This document shows positions 7,709 to 14,964 of a DNA stretch of 64,000 bases, one piece after another. Each line of letters opens with the position of its first letter. The first letter of the stretch is position 1. The stretch spans positions 124,001 to 188,000 of the forward strand of contig NZ_JAVHUY010000009.1 in the NCBI RefSeq assembly GCF_031085175.1. The letters run 5' to 3'. Origin of the DNA: Phytohabitans maris. GTDB taxonomy: Bacteria; Actinomycetota; Actinomycetes; Mycobacteriales; Micromonosporaceae. The notes beneath the pieces were generated by a model. The model was given only the letters and a program-made list of their open reading frames with translations. It was not told the DNA's origin and made no database searches. The position numbers and the translations under genes were made by a program.

Positions 7709-8929
7709 TCAGCCGGCGACCGCCTCGCGTTCCTGGTCGATGATCGCCGGGAAGTCGACGAGGTCGTAGTTCGCGAGGACGACCCCGACCCACTCGGTGT
7801 CCAGATAGATCGACCAGTTGGTGTTGCCGCCGGCGATACCGCCGCCGTGGCTGGCGATCCGCTGGTCGTCGAAGGACCCGGCGATCGGCCCGTACGCCTG
7901 GAACGATTCGCCGCGCCGCGGGTCGGCCGGCGCGCCGCCGGCCAACGGCGGGCTGCTGACCTTGCCGCCCAGGTACAGCTCCCGGTACGGCCGCTTGAGC
8001 AGCGTGTCGCCCTGCAACGCCAACGCGAAGCGCACCAGGTCAGGCCCGGTCGAGAAGCCGCCGCCCCCACCCGACCCGACGTAGCCCCGCGCCGCGTTGC
8101 TGCCGAACCCGCCGTTGATCGTCGCCCCGGCCGACAGGTTTCGCACGCCGTCCACCCGCGAACCGTCCTGCTGATAGATGTACGGGTGGGCGATGCGCGG
8201 GTCGGTCAACCACCGCGGCCGGGTGTAGTAGGCCGAATCGGTCATGCCAGCCGGCGCGAAGATCTGCTCCCGCACGTACTGCTGGAAGGGGCGCCCGGAC
8301 ACGGTCGCGACGATCTCGCCGAGGATCTCGTACCCCTCGCTGCTGTACGCCTTGTCGGTGCCGGGCGTGAATCGCAGCGTCAGCTCGCGGGTGCGTCGCT
8401 GGATCGTCTCGGTCCACTCCTCGACGCTGTGATAGACCCGCTCCACGTCGGTGCCCATATAGCTGGTCAGCCCACCGGTGTGGGTCAGCAGGTGGTGGAT
8501 CGTAACCTTGCTTGCGACCTCGGCGGGAAAGCCGCTCAGGTGGGTGCCGATCTTGTCGTAGAACCTCAGCTTGCCCCGCTCGGCGAGCTGGACGACAGCC
8601 AGGCCGGTGAACGGCTTGGCGGCCGAAGCCAGGTTGAAGATGGTGTCGATCCGGTTCGGGATCGCGCGCTGCTTGTCGGCCATCCCGTACGAGCGGGCCA
8701 GCACCGTACGCCCGCGGCGGGCCACCAGCACGGTGCCGGAGAACCGGTCCTGACTGGCCAGGTGCGCCAGGTACCGGTCGTAAGGGCCGCCGTAGCGGAT
8801 GGCCGCCGGGATCACGCCGTCCGTCGACCCACCAGCCATCGCGGCTCCTGCCGTGGCGAGGACACCGCTCGCCGCAAGCGGAACGGTGCCGAGCGCGCCG
8901 AGCGCGGTCCGACGCGAAAACGCAGTCAT
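7709..8929 (-). CDS. Tat-exported serine hydrolase, beta-lactamase/DD-peptidase fold
   Basis: A 406-residue protein. A twin-arginine signal (SRRTALGALG, then a hydrophobic run ending at AMAGG) indicates folded export. The class C beta-lactamase-like fold shows the SxxK nucleophile motif (NLASAAKPFTG), the second motif as YSSEGYEILGE (Tyr in place), and a C-terminal HGGGIAGG in the KTG/HxG position. Such proteins are esterases, D-aminopeptidases or amidases; the substrate cannot be read from sequence. The ribosome site GGGAGAGGT precedes ATG at 8929. It is monocistronic, with the broken gene at 7224-7620 just downstream. Confidence 0.88.
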   Translation of the reverse strand: MTAFSRRTALGALGTVPLAASGVLATAGAAMAGGSTDGVIPAAIRYGGPYDRYLAHLASQDRFSGTVLVARRGRTVLARSYGMADKQRAIPNRIDTIFNLASAAKPFTGLAVVQLAERGKLRFYDKIGTHLSGFPAEVASKVTIHHLLTHTGGLTSYMGTDVERVYHSVEEWTETIQRRTRELTLRFTPGTDKAYSSEGYEILGEIVATVSGRPFQQYVREQIFAPAGMTDSAYYTRPRWLTDPRIAHPYIYQQDGSRVDGVRNLSAGATINGGFGSNAARGYVGSGGGGGFSTGPDLVRFALALQGDTLLKRPYRELYLGGKVSSPPLAGGAPADPRRGESFQAYGPIAGSFDDQRIASHGGGIAGGNTNWSIYLDTEWVGVVLANYDLVDFPAIIDQEREAVAG

Positions 8930-9184
8930 GTACCTCTCCCGTGGTCCGTCGTGGGCTTTGACGCGATCAAATCCGGACGGCCGTTACCCCAGCGTTATCA
9001 GGCCGGGCGGTAACCTCGCCGGCCCCAGCCGCGCGCCGCAACGACGCAGGTCGGAACGCACTCCACCGGCAGGCCAGAGCGGGATTTGCCCCGGTCCGTC
9101 GCAGCTGTGGGCCGGATGCGCGGGGTCCCCGGGGAACGTGGAGCGCAGCGGAGCGTTTCGTGGGGTGCTTTCCCGCGGGCACCG

Positions 9185-9230
9185 CGGAGGCCGGCGGCGA
9201 GCTGGCGCTCGCCGAGATCCCCGGCCTCCG
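9185..9230. repeat. Strong interrupted stem-loop
   Basis: CGGAGGCCGG (9185-9194) pairs perfectly with CCGGCCTCCG (9221-9230). Inside them CGGCGAGC pairs with GCTCGCCG around a TGGC loop, leaving a one-sided 6-base bulge. It lies downstream of the minus-strand DJ-1 remnant and could be that gene's former terminator, but there is no T-run. Confidence 0.6.
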
Positions 9231-9314
9231 CTGCCGGCTCCGCGACCCAAGCCCGACCGGGGACGAGGTCCGCGCTGACCGCCCACGGCGGGTGCGGGGA
9301 AGCTGTGCGGTCGC

Positions 9315-9334
9315 ACGCACAGACGGGGCAGCTC
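9315..9334 (+). repeat. 20-bp word repeated at 57899-57918 (copy 1)
   Basis: ACGCACAGACGGGGCAGCTC occurs here and, identically and in the same orientation, at 57899-57918, about 48.6 kb away. Both copies lie in gene-free GC-rich DNA. The flanks show little further similarity. It may be a fragment of a dispersed intergenic repeat. Confidence 0.55.
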
Positions 9335-9491
9335 CAGAGCCTCCCGCACACACACATCCGCCCCGGCCGGCGGCGCGATGGTGAAGTGTCATCCCTCGGA
9401 CGGCCACCGGCTCCCCCGCAGGGGCCGGGGTAAGACCCGCTGTGGTGCGCAAGCCGGCCTCACACGTGCGGACGCGGTGCCTGCGGAGAGG

Positions 9492-9720
9492 TCAGGGTGT
9501 CCAGACCGTGCGGCGAGCCTCGTACTCCAGGACGCCCTCGGCCCGGGTGGCCACGTCCGCGCTGACCTCGCGGCGAACCAGGTGCAGGGCGAGTTCCAGC
9601 CCGGAGGTGATGCCAGCGGCGGTGACCAGGTCGCCGTCATCGACCACCCGGGCGTTCTTGACCAGGCCGCCCCGGGCGGTCAGCTCGGCCTTGGCGCCGT
9701 TGTGCGTGGTGCACGCGGCC
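9492..9720 (-). pseudogene. Truncated DJ-1/PfpI family remnant (C-terminal part only)
   Basis: The last 75 or so codons read as the C-terminal part of a DJ-1/PfpI (class I glutamine amidotransferase-like) protein: ACTTHNGAKAELTARGG, then ARVVDDGDLVTAAGITSGLE and ALHLVRREVSAD, ending in a stop at 9492. The T-T-H and D-G-D-L-V-T-A-A-G-x-x-x-G-x-x-x-A-L-H blocks are characteristic of the family. The N-terminal half with the nucleophile elbow cysteine is absent; upstream sequence in this frame loses family resemblance and no start codon or ribosome site fits. I read it as a relic. Confidence 0.65.
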
Positions 9721-9948
9721 CGCGCCACCGCCGGCACGGCCACACCGGCCCCATCCCCAGCCGGTACGACACGACAGGGAAACAGTCGGTGGCGACACCG
9801 GTCCGGTTCCCGCGACCCATCGACTTCTCTAACTTTTCCGGCGTGTTGGAACGCGGTTGGAACCTTTCCGGGCTCCGCGCCGACTACTAGCAGAGCCGGG
9901 TCGCCCGGTTCGGGTGGAACCCATCTTCCGGCGGAAGGATTCAATGCC

Positions 9949-10692
9949 ATGAAGACCGCGTTGCGGCGTACCGTGCAGGCCGGTACGGCCGGCCTTTTCG
10001 TCGGCGGTGTCGTGCTCCTGGCGGCCGCGCCGGCCGCCGCCCACGTCACCGTCACCCCGACGGAGACCTCGGCCGGCTCGTACACGGTGCTGACCGTCTC
10101 GGTACCGCACGGCTGCGACGGGGCCGGCACGACCAAAGTGGCCATCAAGATCCCCGAGGACATCATCGCCGTGACGCCGACGGTCAACACCAACTGGACC
10201 GTGCAGAAGGTGATGGCCGACCTCAACCCGCCGGTCAAGGACAGCCACGGCAACGAGGTCACCCAGCGGGTCAACGAAGTCGTCTACACCGCCAGGGCGC
10301 CACTGCCCGACGACATGCGCGACACGTTCGAGCTGTCCCTGAAACTGCCGGACACGCCCGGCAAGACGCTGGTCTTCCCGTCCGTGCAGACCTGTGAGAA
10401 GGGCGAGACCGCCTGGGTGCAGGTGCCCGCCGACGGCCAGAACGCCGACGACCTGGAACACCCCGCCCCCGGCTTCAAGGTCACCGAGGCCGCCAAGGAA
10501 GGCGACGAGGCGCCCGCCGCCAATGCCAACACGGCGCTGACCGGTGCACAGAGCGACGCCGGCGACAGCGACAGCGGTGGTACCAGCGCGGTGAGCTGGA
10601 TCGCCCTGGCGGCCGGCATCCTCGGTCTGCTGCTGGGCGGGTTCGCGGTCCTGCGCCCGAATCTCACCAAGTCCCGCGACACCACGGCCTGA
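9949..10692 (+). CDS. YcnI-like DUF1775 copper-associated exported protein
   Basis: A 247-residue protein. A signal peptide ends at AAPAAAHVTVTPTETSAG, so the mature protein starts with the conserved His seen in copper-binding YcnI/DUF1775 proteins. The HGCDGAGTTKVAIKIPE block and the VNTNWTV tryptophan are family features. One C-terminal transmembrane helix (WIALAAGILGLLLGGFAVL) anchors the domain outside the membrane. The start ATG follows a GGAAGGA site. It overlaps the CopC-CopD gene by one base (TGATG). The trio of DUF1775, CopC/CopD and DUF1775 indicates copper capture and import or delivery, for example to cuproenzymes. The plus-strand promoter must lie in 9721-9948. Confidence 0.88.
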   Translation: MKTALRRTVQAGTAGLFVGGVVLLAAAPAAAHVTVTPTETSAGSYTVLTVSVPHGCDGAGTTKVAIKIPEDIIAVTPTVNTNWTVQKVMADLNPPVKDSHGNEVTQRVNEVVYTARAPLPDDMRDTFELSLKLPDTPGKTLVFPSVQTCEKGETAWVQVPADGQNADDLEHPAPGFKVTEAAKEGDEAPAANANTALTGAQSDAGDSDSGGTSAVSWIALAAGILGLLLGGFAVLRPNLTKSRDTTA

Positions 10693-12398
10693 TGCCGGTC
10701 GCTGCCCGACGCCCGCCGACCCGGCTGGCGGGCCTGGCCGGCGCCGTGCTCTGCGGGCTCCTGATAGCGCTCGGGCCGGCAGCCCCGGCCCGAGCGCACG
10801 CCGCGCTGCTCGGCACCGACCCGGCCGACGGTGCCGTGCTGCCGGGCCCGCCGGCCGAGGTCACGCTGACCTTCAACGAACCGGTCCAGGTCCGCGGCGG
10901 TGCCGTGCGGCTGCTGGACGCCGCCGGCAGCGAGCAGCCGGCGCAGGTCCGCACGGTGGACACCCGGGTCGTCATCTCCGTGCCGCCTGGCCTGGGTGAC
11001 GGCAGCTACGTGGTCACCTGGCGGGTCATCTCCGCCGACAGCCACCCGGTGGCCGGCGGGCTCACGTTCGCCATCGGCGCCCCCACCCCGACCGGCGTCC
11101 AGGCCGGCGCCGCCGCGGTCCCCGAGCCCAGCCGCGGCGTCCGCCTCACCCGCCAGGTCACCGAGGCGCTCGGCTACGCCGGCGTGCTCGCCAGCGCCGG
11201 CCTGGCCGCCTTCGCGCTCCTGCTGCTGCCCCGGGCGGGTGGCTCCGGCACCCTGGTGGTGCGCCGCCGGATCTACGCCGTCCTGCGCTGGTCGGTCCCG
11301 GTCACCCTGGCCGTCCTCGTCGTCGCGCTGCCGGTGGTGGTCGCCTGGCAGGACGGCAAAGGCCTGGACGCGCTCGCCGAGCCGGAGACGTGGCGCACGG
11401 CGCTGACCGGCGACACCACGCTGACCGCGCTGCTGGCCGCGGTGGGCCTGGCCGTGACGTTCCTCGCCGTCCGCGCCACCCGATCGCCGACCCATCCGTG
11501 GTACGCGCCGGTCGCGGGCGCGGCCGCCGCCGCGCTGGCCGTCGGATCGCTGGCTCTCGCCGGGCACACCCGCACCTTCGGCCCGGCCGCACTCGTCCTC
11601 TGCGCCGACCTGCTCCACGTCACCAACGCCGCCCTCTGGTTCGGCGGGCTGATCGGCCTGACCGTGCTGCTGCTCCCCTCGTCCCAGGCGAGCGCCAGCG
11701 CGGCCGCGGCGGTCGTCGCGGGGTTCTCCCGGATCGCCGCGTGGCTGGTCGCCGGCCTCGCCCTGACCGGCGTGCTACTGGGCTGGCGGATCATCCGCTC
11801 CTGGTCGGCGCTGTTCGGCACCGCCTACGGTGCTGCCCTGCTGGTGAAGGTCGGCCTCGTCGCGGTCATCATCGCCATCGCCGCGTGGAACCGCTACCGC
11901 CTGGTCCCCCGCATCACCCCGCAGCAGAGCGCCGGCCCGGCCTGGCCGGTGCTGCGCCGCACCGTACGGGCCGAGGCCGGACTGCTCGCCGCCGTCCTGG
12001 CCACCACCGGCGTCCTGGTCACCCAGAGCCCCGTTCGGGAAAGCACCACCCCGTCCGCACCCCCGGACCACCCGGCGTCGGTGGAGCTCACCGCCAGGCT
12101 CGGCAGCCACAGCGCGGTCGTCGTGCTCACCCCCGGCACCACCGGCGTCAACGCCTTGCAGCTCAACATCCTCGACGCCGGCAAACGACCGGTCGAGCCG
12201 ATCGCCGCACCGGAACTCAGCTTCAGCCTGCCCGCACAGGACGTCGGCCCGCTCGAACGCCCGGTCTCCCGCACCGCCCCCGGCCGGTACGAGGCGGTCG
12301 CCGAGTTCCCGCTGCCCGGCCGATGGATCATCGAGGTCAGCGTGCGCACATCCAAGTACGAGAACCCGATCGCCCAGATCCCCGTGGAGATCCCATGA
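10692..12398 (+). CDS. CopC-CopD fusion, copper binding/transport protein
   Basis: A 568-residue protein. After a signal peptide the CopC domain (about residues 35-130) begins with HAALLGTDPADG, the N-terminal His that binds Cu(II), and includes the second motif SADSHPVAGG. A CopD integral membrane domain follows (about residues 150-440, around eight helices), with HTRTFGPAALVLCADLLHVT as a typical His-containing segment. The C-terminal extracellular domain (about residues 455-568) is a beta-rich YtkA-like region ending IAQIPVEIP. The protein probably binds copper outside and passes it through the membrane. It overlaps both flanking DUF1775 genes (1 and 4 bp), so the three proteins are made together. 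Confidence 0.9.
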   Translation: MPVAARRPPTRLAGLAGAVLCGLLIALGPAAPARAHAALLGTDPADGAVLPGPPAEVTLTFNEPVQVRGGAVRLLDAAGSEQPAQVRTVDTRVVISVPPGLGDGSYVVTWRVISADSHPVAGGLTFAIGAPTPTGVQAGAAAVPEPSRGVRLTRQVTEALGYAGVLASAGLAAFALLLLPRAGGSGTLVVRRRIYAVLRWSVPVTLAVLVVALPVVVAWQDGKGLDALAEPETWRTALTGDTTLTALLAAVGLAVTFLAVRATRSPTHPWYAPVAGAAAAALAVGSLALAGHTRTFGPAALVLCADLLHVTNAALWFGGLIGLTVLLLPSSQASASAAAAVVAGFSRIAAWLVAGLALTGVLLGWRIIRSWSALFGTAYGAALLVKVGLVAVIIAIAAWNRYRLVPRITPQQSAGPAWPVLRRTVRAEAGLLAAVLATTGVLVTQSPVRESTTPSAPPDHPASVELTARLGSHSAVVVLTPGTTGVNALQLNILDAGKRPVEPIAAPELSFSLPAQDVGPLERPVSRTAPGRYEAVAEFPLPGRWIIEVSVRTSKYENPIAQIPVEIP

Positions 12399-13021
12399 CC
12401 CGGCGCACCGGGCGAGTGATCGCCGCGATCACCGCTACCACGGCGGCCCTGCTGCTCACCGGCTCGCCCGCCGCCGCGCACGTGCTGCTCGCCAAGGCAC
12501 AACCCAACGGCGACGGCAGCACCACACTCACCTTCACCTTCGACCACGGCTGCGGTGACTCGCCCACCACCGAACTGATCGTCTCCCTCCCCGCCGGCGC
12601 GACCCCACCCACCCGCACCGAACAACCCACCGGCTGGAATGCCACCATCACACCCAGTCGGGTCACCTGGACCGGACCCGGCCTCAACGCCGGCGCCGAA
12701 GCCGCCTTCTCCCTCGTCACCCGGCTCACCGGCACCATCGGCCAACCACTGCGCTTCCCCACCGTGCAACGCTGCCCCAACGGCCAAGCATACGAATGGA
12801 CCGACCCCCAACCTGGCGACGAACACCCCGCACCCAGCCTCATCGCCACCGGCGCGATCCTCGCCCCGCAACCCGCCGCCGCACCCCGAACACCCGCCCC
12901 GCCCACGGACACCGGCGGCGCCAGCCTGCCACAGGCGGCCGCGGCACTCGCCGTCCTCGTCCTCGCCGCGGGCTCCGCCGCCGCGGTCGTCACCCGCCGG
13001 GCCAACCCCGTGCGCGAGTAG
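12395..13021 (+). CDS. Second DUF1775 (YcnI-like) exported protein
   Basis: A 208-residue protein, a shorter paralogue of the first gene of the trio. The signal peptide ends at SPAAAHVLLAKAQ, so the mature protein again begins with a His. The DHGCGDSPTTELIVSLP block, a GWNATI tryptophan and a CPNGQAYEW segment match the family. A C-terminal helix (AAAALAVLVLAAGSAAAVV) anchors it. ATG at 12395 overlaps the CopC-CopD stop (ATGA). Having two DUF1775 domains around one CopCD suggests sequential copper hand-over. Its 3' end overlaps a minus-strand SDR remnant by 32 bp. Confidence 0.88.
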   Translation: MTRRTGRVIAAITATTAALLLTGSPAAAHVLLAKAQPNGDGSTTLTFTFDHGCGDSPTTELIVSLPAGATPPTRTEQPTGWNATITPSRVTWTGPGLNAGAEAAFSLVTRLTGTIGQPLRFPTVQRCPNGQAYEWTDPQPGDEHPAPSLIATGAILAPQPAAAPRTPAPPTDTGGASLPQAAAALAVLVLAAGSAAAVVTRRANPVRE

Positions 13022-13238
13022 CCGGCGTGGCGTCCAGGCCGGTGAGGCGGGGGCTCAGCTTCCACAGCCGCCGCACCGCACCCCGGTTGTCGACGAGCAT
13101 CGCCGGCTCCGCCGGCGTGAAGCCGTCGTAGTAAGCGCCGTTGACGACGTTCGCCTGCGGCGAGGCCAGGTGCGCGACGACCGCGCCCGTCAATTCCCGC
13201 ACGAACGCCCGAGTCACCGCCCGGACACGCATGGTCAA
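12990..13238 (-). pseudogene. Short SDR-like C-terminal remnant
   Basis: The frame ending at 12990 contains AVVAHLASPQANVVNGAYYD and NRGAVRRLWKLSPRLTGL. This resembles the extreme C-terminus of short-chain dehydrogenases of the retinol-dehydrogenase-like type (substrate loop, then a RLWxLSxxLTG ending). The Rossmann fold and catalytic Tyr-Lys are missing, and the gene overlaps the 3' end of the DUF1775 gene. I treat it as a relic. A small unrelated protein of 82 residues is possible but unsupported. Confidence 0.4.
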
Positions 13239-13440
13239 TGCCGAAAGGAACCCCTAAGGTTACCGGCAGGAGTGCGTAGTTTTTCCGTCAAGAGACACGA
13301 CATCCGCGTCGTCGGTTTGCCAAGCTGCCTCCGGTGTCCCGGGTGCGCGCCAGCCGTGTGCGCGGTGACCCACATTCGTCTGTCGGGGGCAGGCCATGTG
13401 GATGAGGTCCGCACCCTTCGCGCGTACCCGGAAGGGAAGC

Positions 13441-14964
13441 ATGGATCTGCTCACCCCGGCCGTCAAGCCGCCGCCGGCGCCGCGACACCGCCGTAGCGCG
13501 GGCCTCCCGCCCGCGCCGCGAGAAGGCGGGACGCGGCTGCAGGCCGCGGCCCGGGAGCGTCGCGAGCCGGCTACGACGCCGGCGCGGATCCGGGTGATGG
13601 CACTCGTCGCGGCCGCGCTCGCCGTCGCGCTGGCGGCCCTGCTGACCTTCGAGGTACGCCGCGAGCGGGGCGGCCTGGAGGTGATCGGCCGCCAGACGGC
13701 GCCGGTGGTGATGGCCAGCAGCGACCTCTACTTCGCCCTCGGTGACATGGACGCCCAGCTGGCCAACATCCTGCTGGTCGGCAACGACACCGGGCTCGGC
13801 TTCACCCGCGGCGACGCGCTGAAGATCTACCAGGAGCGGCGCGGGCAGGTCAGCCAGGCGCTGCAGCGGGCCTCGGAAACGGCGGACGCCGATCCGGAGG
13901 CGGCGCGGGCGGTCCGCGACATCCTCGACGGACTGGGCCGCTACGAGACGCTCGCGGCGCAGATGGTCCTGCTGGACGAGCAGGAGAGCCACCCCGCGGG
14001 GCGACCCACGGCGTCGACGCTGGCCAAATACCGGGAGGCCACCGACCTGCTCAAGGCCGTGCTGCTCCCGGCCGCGCAAGGGCTCATCGACCGCAACTCG
14101 CAGATCCTGGAGGAGACGTACCAGCGGCAGCGGGGCCTGGCGCTGACCGTCCGCACCTGGCTCATGGCCGTCGGGATCCTGTTGCTGGCGGCCCTGTTCC
14201 TGCTGCAGGTGTACGTGTCCCGCCGGTTCCACCGCTGGCTCAACCCGGCGCTCGCGCTCGCCACCCTGATCGCTGCCGTACTCGTGCTCTCCGGCCACAC
14301 GTTGACCACCAACGGCGCCGAGTACCTGCGAGTGGCCAAGAAGGACTCGTTCGACTCGGTGCTGGCGCTCAACCGGGCCCGGGCGGTCAGCTACGACGCC
14401 AACGCGGACGAGAGCCGTTACCTGCTCGACCCGCAGCGGGCCGGACAGTACGAGAAGGCGTTCCTGGACAAGACCCTCCAGCTCGTCGCCCTCGACGGCG
14501 CCACGCTGTCCACATTCGACGAACGGCTGAGCGCGGCACAGCGCGCGTACCGGGCGGACCGCACCGCCATCGAGTGGCAGGGCTTCTACGGCAAGGGCTT
14601 CCGCAACATCACCTTCGTCGGGGAGCGGGAGCTCGCGGAGAAGACGCTTGAGACGTACCAGGTCTACCAGGTCGACGACCGGCAGATCCGGCAGCTCGCC
14701 AGCGGCGGGCGACTGCGCTCGGCCATCGCGTTCTGCACCAGCTACAACCCAGGCGACTCCAACTACCACTTCAGCGAGTACGACAAGGCGCTGTCGGCCT
14801 GGATCGACATGAACGAGGGCTGGTTCGAGCGCAGCATCCGCGATGGCGAGCGCCAGCTGGCCGGGTGGACGGTCATCCCGGCCGTCGCCGCCGTGCTCGT
14901 GCTCGGGCTGCTCGCACTGGGCCTGCGCCGCCGACTCGCCGAGTACCACAGGAGCATCGGATGA
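13441..14964 (+). CDS. glnX: GlnX-like four-helix membrane sensor protein
   Basis: A 507-residue protein. A cytoplasmic basic N-terminus is followed by four membrane segments: MALVAAALAVALAALLTF (about 55-75), WLMAVGILLLAALFLLQVYV (about 240-260), PALALATLIAAVLVLSGH (about 270-290) and IPAVAAVLVLGLLALGL (C-terminal). Two alpha-helical extracytoplasmic regions lie between helices 1-2 and 3-4, as in GlnX, the membrane partner of PknG in corynebacteria and mycobacteria. There GlnX relays amino-acid binding by GlnH to the kinase. ATG at 13441 has a good GGAAGGG site. It overlaps pknG by 4 bp. No glnH is adjacent. Assignment rests on architecture and neighbour. Confidence 0.7.
   Translation: MDLLTPAVKPPPAPRHRRSAGLPPAPREGGTRLQAAARERREPATTPARIRVMALVAAALAVALAALLTFEVRRERGGLEVIGRQTAPVVMASSDLYFALGDMDAQLANILLVGNDTGLGFTRGDALKIYQERRGQVSQALQRASETADADPEAARAVRDILDGLGRYETLAAQMVLLDEQESHPAGRPTASTLAKYREATDLLKAVLLPAAQGLIDRNSQILEETYQRQRGLALTVRTWLMAVGILLLAALFLLQVYVSRRFHRWLNPALALATLIAAVLVLSGHTLTTNGAEYLRVAKKDSFDSVLALNRARAVSYDANADESRYLLDPQRAGQYEKAFLDKTLQLVALDGATLSTFDERLSAAQRAYRADRTAIEWQGFYGKGFRNITFVGERELAEKTLETYQVYQVDDRQIRQLASGGRLRSAIAFCTSYNPGDSNYHFSEYDKALSAWIDMNEGWFERSIRDGERQLAGWTVIPAVAAVLVLGLLALGLRRRLAEYHRSIG

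Larger units (their letters stand above)
8930..9491. other. 562-bp region without an intact gene
   Basis: I find no open frame with protein-like composition on either strand; the frames present have repetitive Arg/Pro/Ala content expected of non-coding GC-rich DNA. The region carries the serine hydrolase promoter at its left end, a strong stem-loop at 9185-9230, and a 20-base word at 9315-9334 that recurs at 57899-57918. It lies next to the DJ-1 remnant and may be decayed coding DNA. Confidence 0.55.
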
